Assembly (NCBI RefSeq): GCF_017377795.1
Contig: NZ_JAFRDR010000004.1
Coordinates: 124,001 to 188,000, forward strand
DNA: 64,000 nucleotides
Direction: 5' to 3'
Source of the DNA: Williamsia soli
Lineage (GTDB): Bacteria; Actinomycetota; Actinomycetes; Mycobacteriales; Mycobacteriaceae
Of the stretch, positions 11,862-20,004 are shown piece by piece. Under the pieces are notes generated by a model, which was given only the letters and a program-made list of their open reading frames with translations, had not been told where the DNA came from and searched no databases. Numbering within the stretch: the first letter of the stretch is position 1; every line of letters begins with the position of its first letter. The translations under genes were made by a program, and so were the position numbers.

Positions 11862-12827
11862 ATGACTTCGTCTCCCAGCGATCCCGCTCCCAACCCGCAC
11901 GCCAGTGCCGATGAGGTGCAGGCAGCGCTCAAGGACACCAAGCTCGCCCAGGTGCTCTACCACGATTGGGAAGCAGAGACCTACGACGACAAGTGGTCGA
12001 TCAGCTACGACGAACGGTGCATCGATTACGCCCGTGGCCGATTCGACGCGGTGGCCGGCGACCAGCCGTTGCCGTACGGACGCGCCTTGGAACTCGGTTG
12101 TGGCACCGGCTTTTTCCTTCTGAACCTCATGCAGGGTGGCATCGCCACCAAGGGATCGGTCACCGATCTCTCGCCCGGCATGGTCAAGGTCGCCCTGCGC
12201 AATGCCGAGAACCTCGGCCTCGACGTCGACGGCAGGGTTGCCGATGCCGAGACGATTCCTTACGAAGACAACACCTTCGACCTCGTCGTCGGGCATGCGG
12301 TCCTGCACCACATCCCCGACGTCGAGAGGTCGTTGCGTGAGGTGTTGCGTGTTCTCAAGCCCGGCGGCCGCTTCGTGTTCGCGGGTGAACCGTCGACGAT
12401 CGGTGACTTCTACGCCCGCTGGCTCTCGCGTGCCACCTGGGCCGCGACCACGAACATCACCAAACTCGGTCCGCTGCAGGACTGGCGCAGGCCGCAGGCA
12501 GAACTCGACGAATCCTCCCGCGCCGCAGCACTGGAAGCCGTTGTCGACATCCACACCTTCGACCCCGCAGATCTCGAGACGATGTCGCGGTCGGCAGGCG
12601 CCGTCAACGTCAAGACCGCGACCGAGGAGTTCGCTGCCGCGATGCTGGGGTGGCCCGTCAGGACCTTCGAGGCCGCAGTACCTCCGGAAAAGCTCGGTTG
12701 GGGCTGGGCCCGGTTCGCCTTCGGTGGCTGGAAGCGGCTCACCTGGGTGGATGAGAACATCCTGCGAAAAGTGGTGCCGCCCAAGTTCTTCTACAACGTC
12801 ATCGTCACCGGTACGAAGCCGAACTGA
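11862..12827 (+). CDS. Class I SAM-dependent methyltransferase (Rv3038c-like)
   Basis: A 321-residue protein with a type-11 methyltransferase fold: LELGCGTGFF near residue 75, DLSPGMVKVA after it, and LVVGHAVLHHIPDVERSL. The C-terminal ~130 residues are family-specific. The substrate is unknown; it sits beside the MGLP-like locus, where the M. tuberculosis orthologue also lies. It is 30 bases after the enoyl-CoA hydratase and ends at a strong terminator. Confidence 0.85.
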   Translation: MTSSPSDPAPNPHASADEVQAALKDTKLAQVLYHDWEAETYDDKWSISYDERCIDYARGRFDAVAGDQPLPYGRALELGCGTGFFLLNLMQGGIATKGSVTDLSPGMVKVALRNAENLGLDVDGRVADAETIPYEDNTFDLVVGHAVLHHIPDVERSLREVLRVLKPGGRFVFAGEPSTIGDFYARWLSRATWAATTNITKLGPLQDWRRPQAELDESSRAAALEAVVDIHTFDPADLETMSRSAGAVNVKTATEEFAAAMLGWPVRTFEAAVPPEKLGWGWARFAFGGWKRLTWVDENILRKVVPPKFFYNVIVTGTKPN

Positions 12828-12849
12828 GATCAGTCTGAAGGCACAGAAG

Positions 12850-12883
12850 AAGACCCCCACCACGACCGGTGGGGGTCTTTTTC
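12850..12883 (+). terminator. Rho-independent terminator after the methyltransferase
   Basis: AAGACCCCCACC (12850-12861) pairs perfectly with GGTGGGGGTCTT (12868-12879) and is followed by further T residues. This is one of the few canonical intrinsic terminators in the window. Confidence 0.9.
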
Positions 12884-12899
12884 GTCCTGGCGCGAGCGA

Positions 12900-13397
12900 T
12901 CAGACGTCCTCGACGGACAACGCATTGGAGACGAACGCCTCAACGCGTTGCCTCAGCCCCGCCACCGCTTCGGATCGCAACGCATCGAGGTCGGTGGCTT
13001 TGTGGAAGGCCGGCGGAAGTCGGCGAGCGTTCCGTGGACAGCTGAAGTCCTCACACACGAGGACGCCGATCGTATCGCCGCGACGCCCGGCCTGTCCTGC
13101 CCGACGAGTCGAGAACATCACTGCCACGCTGGTGAGGTTGACGTCGCGGCACCACGCGCACATCGCCCGCCTTTTCGGTACGGCGTCCGCTTGCGTCAGC
13201 AGCAGCGTCACGAGTTCGCCCTGATGGGGCACACAGATGTACCCGCGGCGCGGGATCCTTCGGTCCCGCCATCCGTAGAAATCGAGTGCGTCGAAGTCGG
13301 TCTCGTCGAAATCGGCCGGGAAGGTGACCCGTTTGATCTCGCTGCGCGTCGCGCCATGAAACGAGTCGATGATCTGTTGCTGAGTGAGGTGCTGCAT
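12900..13397 (-). CDS. FBP domain zinc-finger protein
   Basis: A 165-residue protein of the FBP (fibronectin/EF-G-binding) C-terminal family. The treble-clef metal site is formed by C80, C83 (CAWCRD) and C115, C120 (CEDFSC), with PRNAR after it. Relatives bind elongation factor G and some protect it from fusidic acid; that function here is inference only. It has a 239-base upstream gap with three hairpins (13448-13533). Confidence 0.8.
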   Translation of the reverse strand: MQHLTQQQIIDSFHGATRSEIKRVTFPADFDETDFDALDFYGWRDRRIPRRGYICVPHQGELVTLLLTQADAVPKRRAMCAWCRDVNLTSVAVMFSTRRAGQAGRRGDTIGVLVCEDFSCPRNARRLPPAFHKATDLDALRSEAVAGLRQRVEAFVSNALSVEDV

Positions 13398-13447
13398 GGT
13401 GCATCCATCCCGGCAGGCATCGGCGACGCAATACCTGCCATTGGAGA

Positions 13448-13533
13448 ACCGCGTCCGCGACGCGGTGAGTCGAATCCCCGACGGCGTCGGGGCGAGGACA
13501 TGGCTACGCAGCCGACCGTGGGGGTCGGCTGCG
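13448..13533. other. Three consecutive perfect hairpins upstream of the FBP gene
   Basis: Within 86 bases there are three perfect stems: 8 bp at 13448-13466, 7 bp at 13476-13492 and 11 bp at 13507-13533, with loops of 3, 3 and 5 bases. They lie between the MerR and FBP genes, both on the minus strand. They could be part of a structured leader of the FBP mRNA, or the stop-side hairpins of the MerR gene. A tRNA was considered and does not fold. Confidence 0.5.
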
Positions 13534-13636
13534 GGGCGCAGTCATCTCGATGCGGCGCTCGGGGCGCCAGCACCTGCTTCGTCTCGATGGATCACCTGAC
13601 CACCGTACCGCGGGGGAGGACGATGACGCATCCCGA

Positions 13637-14401
13637 TTATTGCGCGAGCACCGTATCGGCGTAGACCGCCATCGCGTCTCGGTAGTAGCCCGCAAGGCCT
13701 TTCGCGACCTTGTCGTACGTCGCGGTGAACCGCGGATCGTCGACGTACATCTCACCGAGGCATCTGAAGGCCGTGGCATCGGGTGTCCACATCCTCGATA
13801 TCGTCCGGTACGCCGCGTCGATCTCGACCTGGACGACCGGGTCGTCGACGGGTGTCTTCGCGGCCATCAGTTCCGCCATGCGGATCATGGCCGCCGTCTG
13901 CTCACGTTGCAACTGCTCGATGTCCTGCGGCGTCATCGAGGCCGTGCGATTCTTCGACTCCTGCCACTGCTCGGGCCAGCGTTCTTGTGCCTCCTCGTCG
14001 TATTCGGTCGGGTCGAATCCGTCGAAGAGATTCTCGGGGCGGGCGATGTTCGACACGGTGGTTTCTCCTTCGTGTTCTTTGAGTTCTGCGATGGTCCGGG
14101 CCACTGTGTCCGCCACCAGCGTGAGCCGGTCGCGTTCACGCAACAATCTCGCGTGATGGCCGCGTAAGGCCTCGACCTGGTCGGACTGCTGGTCGAGTAT
14201 TGTCTGGATCTCGGCGAGTCCGAGATCGAGTTCCCGCAGCACGCGAATCTGTTGCAGTCGCAACAGATCATCTGCCTCGTAGTAGCGGTAGCCGTTGCTC
14301 CGTACGCCGGCGGCCGGCAGCAGCCCGATCTCGTCGTAGTGACGCAGGGTCCGCGATGTGACCCCGGACATCCGGGCGACCTCCACGATCGACCACGACA
14401 T
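13637..14401 (-). CDS. MerR-family regulator with TipAS-type drug-recognition domain
   Basis: N-terminal MerR winged helix (VEVARMSGVTSRTLRHYDE; NGYRYYEADDLLRLQQI), a coiled-coil to residue ~110, then a TipAS-like C-terminal domain of about 130 residues (AMAVYADTVLAQ at the end). TipA-type proteins bind thiopeptides or other amphipathic drugs and activate their own promoter. The ATG at 14401 follows GGAGGTGGCAG, a good ribosome binding site. A 19-bp-spaced promoter with an inverted repeat lies upstream (14446-14476), as autoregulation requires. No cysteine metal-sensor site was seen. Confidence 0.88.
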   Translation of the reverse strand: MSWSIVEVARMSGVTSRTLRHYDEIGLLPAAGVRSNGYRYYEADDLLRLQQIRVLRELDLGLAEIQTILDQQSDQVEALRGHHARLLRERDRLTLVADTVARTIAELKEHEGETTVSNIARPENLFDGFDPTEYDEEAQERWPEQWQESKNRTASMTPQDIEQLQREQTAAMIRMAELMAAKTPVDDPVVQVEIDAAYRTISRMWTPDATAFRCLGEMYVDDPRFTATYDKVAKGLAGYYRDAMAVYADTVLAQ

Positions 14402-14445
14402 CTGCCACCTCCACCTGAACCATTCGGCAACTCCGACCATCCATG

Positions 14446-14476
14446 ACGCTAGAGGTTGACGTCGCGTAAACGTCAA
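14446..14476 (-). promoter_or_regulatory. MerR-type promoter and operator
   Basis: On the minus strand TTGACG and TAGCGT are separated by exactly 19 bases, the stretched spacing used by MerR-family activators. The inverted repeat TTGACGT-N7-ACGTCAA (14456-14476) covers the -35 and spacer. It lies 45 bases before the MerR gene's ATG, so it is the likely autoregulatory site. Confidence 0.75.
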
Positions 14477-14484
14477 GACCCGCG

Positions 14485-14502
14485 CCCGAAAGTGGTGGGT
14501 TC
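14485..14502. repeat. Half-copy of the AACCCACCA palindrome family
   Basis: Eighteen bases (14485-14502) are identical to 45413-45430, the left arm of the complete palindrome after the DoxX gene. The other arm is missing, and the HNH stop codon begins inside this remnant. Confidence 0.6.
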
Positions 14503-15265
14503 AGCAGGTCGACAGGACCCCCACCATGGCGTCCTTTTCCGCGGTGGTGACCCAGAGTCCGTAGCGGGCTTTCACCTCCATCTGCCGGGCGACGTAGGTA
14601 CAGCGATAGGCCTTGTTCGGAGGTAACCAGGTGGCAGAGTCGCCGTTGCCCTTCTGCTGATTCGTCGGGCCATCGGTGGCCTGGAGGTTGGCCGGGTCGT
14701 TGGCGAAGTCGGTGCGCTTGGCCTTGTCCCATTGCGCGGCGCCTTTCTGCCACGCGTCGGACAGTGCGACGACATGGTCGATCTGCACTGCGGGAGAGGT
14801 CTTCTCGCCGCGGACGAAAGCGATGGTCTTCCCGGAATACGGGTCGACGAGTACCCCGGTGAGCACCACGCAGTCCCGGGTCCCGGGTCGAACGGTGATG
14901 GCGGTGAGGTCGCGGCGCAGGACGTCGTTACGGGTGTCGCAACCGTTGTGACCCTCGGGAACATTGACATCGTCGGTCCAGGCCTGGCCGAACTCGCTCC
15001 GGTCATAGCCGGTTTTCGGGGCGCGCCCCTTGACGTCGAGCGAGTCGAGTTGGGCTTTCGCGATAGACGGTGAGACCGGCGCAGTCGGTGATGAGAGCGG
15101 GGGAGCGGGAGCCGAAGTCGTCATCGACGGTGCCGCACCCTGCTCGCCCCCGCCGGTGTTCGCGCCGATCCAGGTCAGGCCCGCGATCGTCACCACCGCG
15201 ATCAGTGACACCGGACCGGCGGCCCGGCAACGCATACGGCGGCATCGGGGTTTGGGTCGGTTCAC
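14501..15265 (-). CDS. Exported HNH-family endonuclease (DUF1524/GmrSD C-terminal type)
   Basis: A signal peptide or anchor (residues ~17-36) is followed by a Ser/Pro/Thr-rich linker to ~70 and then a DUF1524-type nuclease domain: QIDHVVALSDAW (D163-H164), FANDPANLQ (N193) and NQQKGNGDSATWLPPN (K205). The GTG at 15265 follows AGGAGAAC. Members are common secreted actinobacterial proteins; a role in degrading extracellular DNA is inference. The stop codon overlaps a half-copy of the AACCCACCA palindrome (14485-14502). Confidence 0.85.
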   Translation of the reverse strand: MNRPKPRCRRMRCRAAGPVSLIAVVTIAGLTWIGANTGGGEQGAAPSMTTSAPAPPLSSPTAPVSPSIAKAQLDSLDVKGRAPKTGYDRSEFGQAWTDDVNVPEGHNGCDTRNDVLRRDLTAITVRPGTRDCVVLTGVLVDPYSGKTIAFVRGEKTSPAVQIDHVVALSDAWQKGAAQWDKAKRTDFANDPANLQATDGPTNQQKGNGDSATWLPPNKAYRCTYVARQMEVKARYGLWVTTAEKDAMVGVLSTC

Positions 15266-15301
15266 GTTCTCCTCTTGGCGGGCATCGATACTGTTATACC
15301 T

Positions 15302-16492
15302 GTGGGATACGACTTCACCATCGACGACGTCACTTTTCTGCGGTCGGATTCCGGACGCAGCGCTCTCGCGTACGCCGATTCGCTTGTCCTGCAACCGGAC
15401 ACAATGCTCGCCGACATCGGAAATCTCTCTCGGCGATTCCCGGAACACCAGGCGGCGTTGGTGGAGACCGTTACGTGTCGTCGGAAGGCGGTCGGTAAGC
15501 TGCGCCATCCGGATCGGTTGTTGCTGACTGCTGATGCCCTGCAGCAGGCGACCGCGTTTCAGGTCGCCGAACACCGCGCCGCTGAGATAGCGGACCGGTA
15601 TCCGGACGCGACCGTGCACGATGTCACCTGCTCCATCGGCGCCGATCTCGCTGCACTGACGGCGGCCGAAGGCATCGCCGGAACGATCGGCAGCGATCTC
15701 GACATGGTCAGGCTCGCGATGGCGGCCCACAACGTCCCCGGCGCGACCCTGGCTCGCGCCGATGCGCTGACACCGACGAGCAACGCGGACGTCGTGATCG
15801 CCGATCCGGCCCGCCGCAGTGGAGGTAGGCGCAGCTTTCGGATCGAGGACACCCAGCCTCCGCTCCTGGAGGTACTTGCGGTGTACGCGGGCAGGCCACT
15901 CGTGGTGAAATCGGCGCCGGGCGTGGACTATCGACTGCTACGGGACCGGTACGGATTCGCAGGTGAGGTGCAGCTGGTGTCGTTGAACGGGGGCGTTCGG
16001 GAGGCCTGCCTCTGGTCGCAGCCGAGTCCCGGTGTACGTCGCCGCGCAACGGTGATCCGTACGGCTGGAACGGGTTTCGAGATCACCGACGCCGCGGATG
16101 ATGCGGCAGGCGTCGATGACGCCGGCACCTGGATTCTCGACCCCGACGGTGCGGTGATCCGGGCAGGCCTGGTCCGGCATTTCGCGCAGGCGCACGGGCT
16201 GTGGCAACTCGACCCCCAGATCGCTTATCTCAGCGGCGAGGAGTTGCCGCCGGGGGAGCGTGGCTGGCGGGTCATCGAGCAACTCGGCTTCTCGGAGAAG
16301 AATCTCAAGCGCCGACTCGCCGAATTGGAGTGCGGAACTCTGGAGATCACCGTCCGTGGCATCGATCTAGACCCGGATCGGTTGCGTAAACGGCTCAAGC
16401 TCAAGGGTTCACGATCGCTCGCTGTGGTGATCACGCGCGTCGGAAGGGCCGGGGTCATGTTCATCTGCGAGGCCGGTGTCCGGCAGACTTAA
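15302..16492 (+). CDS. THUMP-like/SAM-methyltransferase family protein (Rv3037c-like)
   Basis: A 396-residue protein with a Rossmann methyltransferase core (VHDVTCSIGADLAAL near residue 105; ADVVIADPARR near 160) and a C-terminal THUMP-like domain (DRLRKRLKLKGSRSLAVVITRVG). Its M. tuberculosis counterpart belongs to the MGLP region and has been proposed as a methyltransferase. The GTG at 15302 is preferred; a TTG at 15275 would add nine residues that do not look conserved. Divergent from the HNH gene with 36 bases between. Confidence 0.78.
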   Translation: MGYDFTIDDVTFLRSDSGRSALAYADSLVLQPDTMLADIGNLSRRFPEHQAALVETVTCRRKAVGKLRHPDRLLLTADALQQATAFQVAEHRAAEIADRYPDATVHDVTCSIGADLAALTAAEGIAGTIGSDLDMVRLAMAAHNVPGATLARADALTPTSNADVVIADPARRSGGRRSFRIEDTQPPLLEVLAVYAGRPLVVKSAPGVDYRLLRDRYGFAGEVQLVSLNGGVREACLWSQPSPGVRRRATVIRTAGTGFEITDAADDAAGVDDAGTWILDPDGAVIRAGLVRHFAQAHGLWQLDPQIAYLSGEELPPGERGWRVIEQLGFSEKNLKRRLAELECGTLEITVRGIDLDPDRLRKRLKLKGSRSLAVVITRVGRAGVMFICEAGVRQT

Positions 16493-16500
16493 CGAGCCGT

Positions 16501-16572
16501 CACGAACCCAGCTGGTGCAGGCATACCCACCTGCTGCAGCACGTGGGTTTGCCTGGAGGGCCTGGGTTTGTG
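16501..16572. repeat. Intergenic imperfect palindrome between convergent genes
   Basis: Outer arms 16501-16511 and 16562-16572 (CACGAACCCAG/CTGGGTTTGTG) and inner arms 16518-16530 and 16543-16555 pair with few mismatches. The centre holds ACCTGCTGCAGC. It fills the gap between convergent genes and resembles the AACCCA-rich palindromes at 36367, 41500 and 45413. Confidence 0.6.
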
Positions 16573-16579
16573 GGACCGG

Positions 16580-17884
16580 CTACTGCTGCTTCGGTAGGTC
16601 GTAGAAGTAGACCTCGCCGAGGTTGGTGGCGGTGGCGACCTGACCGGACGCCGACACCGCGACCCCGGTGGTGAAACCGACCGAACCCGGGACGGCCAGT
16701 TCGCGTTTGGTGGTTCCGTCGGCGGCGTTCAGTTCCATCAGGGTGAGCTCGTCCTCGCCAGGCTTTCGGACCACGGTCCAGGCGGTGCCGTAGTTGGTCA
16801 GCGCCGAGAGGCTGACCGACCGCAGATCCGTACGCTGCCACACCGGAACCGCTTTGTCGCCTTCATCTTTGAACGCTCTGACCGGTGAGTCGAGAACCCC
16901 GGTGGGGATGAGCAACCCGTCGGGTGTGATGGTCATGGTCGCGAACCCGTAGTTGTCGACGAAGTAGTCCCACTTCGGGGTCCCGGTCAAAGCGTCGAGT
17001 GCATAGATGCTGCCGAGCCGGTTGAAGACGTACACCGTGCGACGGTCCGCAGACAGGGTCGGTGGGCCGATGACACCGCCGGGAATCTCGGCCTGCCACG
17101 ATTCGCGGATACCGCGTCCACCGTCTTGCTCGGCGTATTCGTAGCCGCGCACCTGGGACGCGATGGCACCTTCGGGCCAGTAGTTCAGATAAAAGCGTTC
17201 ACGGTCCGAGTCGACGGCGGGCGGCGCCTGCACGGGGCAGCGGGGGCCTCCGGACACGCAGTCGCCGAGACCGTACAGCGGCTGATTCGGGTCGGCATCA
17301 GGGCGCAGGGCGATGCCCGGTGCCGCGAGTTTGCCGGTCTGCGAATCAAACAGCAGGATCTGGCCCAGGTGACTGACCATCAACACCAGTCCGGGTGCCG
17401 CGAACTTCGCCGAGAGCGGCACTCCCACGGTGCCGAAGCGCCAGCGGACGTCCCCGGATCCGGTGAGCCCGAAGAAGGTCCCCGCCTCACCGAGATAGAT
17501 GTTCTCGTACTGATCGACGAGCATGGCGTTGAGCTGAACACCGTCGGCGAGGTGTTTACAGAAGTTCTTCCGGCCGGCGCGAGGGTCGAACAGGAAGGTG
17601 TTGCAGCCCGACTCGGTGCCGGCGGTGACGCCGACACTGGAGCGTCCGGAGATGGTCAGCGGAGCCGAGATCGGTCCTCCGACAGGCCGCGACCAGGAGA
17701 GCGTGAGTTGATCGCTGACCTCGGGGTAGACGAAGTTCGAGTTCTGAGCGTTCCCGCCGAAACTCGACCACCCTGCGCTCGGGATCGAACGGACATCATC
17801 GACGCCGTCCGAGCAGGAGCTGATCAGCACCGCGAGCAGCGGCACCAGCACCAGCAGGGCGCGTGTGGTGGTCCGGCGGCGCAT
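16580..17884 (-). CDS. PQQ-like beta-propeller lipoprotein (Rv3035-like)
   Basis: Signal peptide with lipobox ISSC close to residue 24, then repeated beta-propeller blades such as IYALDALTGTPKWDYF and ILLFDSQTGKLAAPG. The family probably serves as a scaffold or binding protein at the cell surface; no enzymatic residues are recognised. The ATG at 17884 is chosen for its AGGAG at a good distance. Its position in the MGLP block is conserved, but its role there is unknown. Confidence 0.82.
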   Translation of the reverse strand: MRRRTTTRALLVLVPLLAVLISSCSDGVDDVRSIPSAGWSSFGGNAQNSNFVYPEVSDQLTLSWSRPVGGPISAPLTISGRSSVGVTAGTESGCNTFLFDPRAGRKNFCKHLADGVQLNAMLVDQYENIYLGEAGTFFGLTGSGDVRWRFGTVGVPLSAKFAAPGLVLMVSHLGQILLFDSQTGKLAAPGIALRPDADPNQPLYGLGDCVSGGPRCPVQAPPAVDSDRERFYLNYWPEGAIASQVRGYEYAEQDGGRGIRESWQAEIPGGVIGPPTLSADRRTVYVFNRLGSIYALDALTGTPKWDYFVDNYGFATMTITPDGLLIPTGVLDSPVRAFKDEGDKAVPVWQRTDLRSVSLSALTNYGTAWTVVRKPGEDELTLMELNAADGTTKRELAVPGSVGFTTGVAVSASGQVATATNLGEVYFYDLPKQQ

Positions 17885-17984
17885 CGTGCTCCTCATCGTC
17901 ACTCGCACTTCTCTTCGATCGCCCGTGAGCCTATCGCGAACGACCAGCACGACCCGGTAACGGTGTCCATTAGGGTTCCTAGAC

Positions 17985-18731
17985 ATGACGAGCATGTGGA
18001 ATGCCCCGCTGCATCGCCGGTGGCGGGCAGGCCGGCGCCGAGACAAGGCGCAGGCCAGGTTCCTGACCCGGGAGTCGTTGCACTGGGTGATCGCGAATCG
18101 GGCGTACTCGCCCTGGTATCTCGTGCGCTATGCGCGACTGCTGCGGTTCCGGCTTGCCAATCCGCATGTGGTGCTGCGGGGAATGGTGTTCCTGGGCAAG
18201 GACGTCGAGATCCACGCGACCCCGGAGTTGTCGCGGATGGAGATCGGTCGTTGGGTGCACATCGGTGACGGGAACTCGATCCGATGCCACGAGGGCTCCC
18301 TCAAGATCGGTGACAAGGTCGTGTTCGGCGAGAACAACGTGGTCAACACCTACCTCGACATCGAGATCGGCGCGTCGACGCTGGTCGCCGACTGGTGCTA
18401 CATCTGCGACTTCGACCACAAGATGGACGACATCACCGTCGCGATCAAGGATCAGGGGATCGTCAAGGGTCCGGTCCGGATCGGTCCCGACACGTGGATT
18501 GCCGCGAAAGTCTCGGTGCTGCGTAACACGGTGGTCGGCCGCGGGTGCGTGCTCGGTTCGCACGCTGTCGTCAAGGGTGTGATCCCTGACTTCTCGATCG
18601 CTGTCGGCGCTCCCGCGCGGGTGGTCAAGAACCGTAAGGACGACTGGGCCACCAACGCGCAGGAGCGCGCCGAATTGGAACGGGCCTTGGCCGACATCGA
18701 GCGCAAGAAGGCTGCTGCTAAGGGAGAATGA
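17985..18731 (+). CDS. Left-handed beta-helix acyltransferase (Rv3034c-like, MGLP locus)
   Basis: A hexapeptide-repeat transferase of 248 residues. The LbH repeats run from about 65 to 210 (IGRWVHIGDGNSIRC, KIGDKVVFGENNVV, CVLGSHAVVKGVIP), with DFDHKMDD as the likely catalytic His loop. In mycobacteria the orthologue has been proposed to acetylate the methylglucose polysaccharide. The stop codon lies 14 bases inside the end of the facing glycosyltransferase gene. TAGGGT at 17971-17976 precedes the ATG by 8 bases. Confidence 0.85.
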   Translation: MTSMWNAPLHRRWRAGRRRDKAQARFLTRESLHWVIANRAYSPWYLVRYARLLRFRLANPHVVLRGMVFLGKDVEIHATPELSRMEIGRWVHIGDGNSIRCHEGSLKIGDKVVFGENNVVNTYLDIEIGASTLVADWCYICDFDHKMDDITVAIKDQGIVKGPVRIGPDTWIAAKVSVLRNTVVGRGCVLGSHAVVKGVIPDFSIAVGAPARVVKNRKDDWATNAQERAELERALADIERKKAAAKGE

Positions 18732-20004
18732 CGTCGGCCGGCTTTGCCGGATCTCGTTCGGGTAGCGGACGTTCGACGATGTTCGGCCGTCCGAGTGGAC
18801 GGCGGATCCGGCGCTTGGCACCGAGATATACCCCGGCCGTGCGCTGGGCGACCTGATTCCACGCGAAGCCTTCCGCGACACGATGGCGTGCGGCGATCGC
18901 GCGATTCTGCGCGGCCTCGGGGTCGGTGAGGGTGCCGCGGACAGCGGCGGTCAGTCCGGTGACGTCGCCAGGGGCGAAGCTCATACCGGTGACCCCGTCG
19001 GTGACCGCCTCGCCGAGCCCACCCGCGGTGGAGGTCACCAGCGGTGCGCCGGTCGCAGCTGCCTCCAGTGCGACGATCCCGAAGGGTTCGTACCGGCTGG
19101 GGAGCACCATGGCGTCGCACCGGTGCAGCAGTGTGGTCAGACCTGTGCGATCGACGCTTCCGACGAAGCGGACCGCCCGCGAGACACGATGCTTGCGGGC
19201 GACCTCCTGCAGCCAGGCCAGCTGGGTTCCGTCCCCGGCGACGGTGAGTGTGGTGCCCGGGTGTGTGCGGCGCACGCGGGCAAGCGCCGCGATCGCGTCT
19301 TGCAGGCCCTTCTCGTATTCGAGCCGGCCTGCGAACAGGAGCTCGGGGCCACCCGTGCGGCGGGTCCGGGTGGCGAACGGCCAGGCGTCGATGTCGATGC
19401 CGTTGTGGATGGTGTGGATTTCGGCGAGTTCCGGTCCGAAGAGCCTGTTGACCTCGTCGTGCATCGATACCGAACACGTGATCAGAGCGTCCGATTCCGC
19501 GGCGAGCCACCACTCGATCGAATGGACCTGCCTGTTGACCCGACCGCTGACCCAGCCGCTGTGCCTGCCGGCTTCGGTGGCGTGGAACGTGCTCACCAGC
19601 GGTACGTCGAAGTGTTCGGCGAGTGCGATCGCCGGGTGCGCCACCAGCCAGTCATGGGCGTGAACGACATCGGGGATCCACGGGCCTTTTGCGCCAAGGT
19701 TTTTCGAGTCGCCGAGCTTCAAGCCTGCACGAATGAGTGAGTGGCCCATCGCCAGTACCCAGGCCATCATGTCCTCGCCGAACACGAAGTGCGGCGGATC
19801 CTCGGCGGCTGCGATCACCCGGACGCCCTCACAGATGCGGTCGCTGCCGGGGTGGCTCAGACCGTCGCTACCGCTGGGCTGGCGGGAGAGCACCACCACT
19901 TCGTGGCCGGCGCCTGCCAACTCCACCGCCAGGTGATGGACATGACGACCGAGGCCGCCAACGACCACCGGCGGGTACTCCCACGACACGATCAGGACTC
20001 TCAT
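18718..20004 (-). CDS. GT4-family alpha-glucosyltransferase (Rv3032-like)
   Basis: Glycogen-synthase-like GT4 enzyme that in mycobacteria extends the alpha-1,4-glucan of MGLP. The first 20 residues contain EYPPVVVGGLGRHVHHL (donor/acceptor loop), and the C-terminal domain has SRYEPFGIVALEAAATG with the EX7E pair. The ATG at 20004 overlaps the upstream GH57 stop (ATGA). The 3' end overlaps the convergent acyltransferase gene by 14 bases, which is unusual for convergent genes. Confidence 0.9.
   Translation of the reverse strand: MRVLIVSWEYPPVVVGGLGRHVHHLAVELAGAGHEVVVLSRQPSGSDGLSHPGSDRICEGVRVIAAAEDPPHFVFGEDMMAWVLAMGHSLIRAGLKLGDSKNLGAKGPWIPDVVHAHDWLVAHPAIALAEHFDVPLVSTFHATEAGRHSGWVSGRVNRQVHSIEWWLAAESDALITCSVSMHDEVNRLFGPELAEIHTIHNGIDIDAWPFATRTRRTGGPELLFAGRLEYEKGLQDAIAALARVRRTHPGTTLTVAGDGTQLAWLQEVARKHRVSRAVRFVGSVDRTGLTTLLHRCDAMVLPSRYEPFGIVALEAAATGAPLVTSTAGGLGEAVTDGVTGMSFAPGDVTGLTAAVRGTLTDPEAAQNRAIAARHRVAEGFAWNQVAQRTAGVYLGAKRRIRRPLGRPNIVERPLPERDPAKPADVILP

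Noticed and set aside
13420-13530. Possible tRNA or tRNA-like element near TTCGACTC/GTCGAATC
   Set aside because: The T-arm and acceptor do not pair on either strand.
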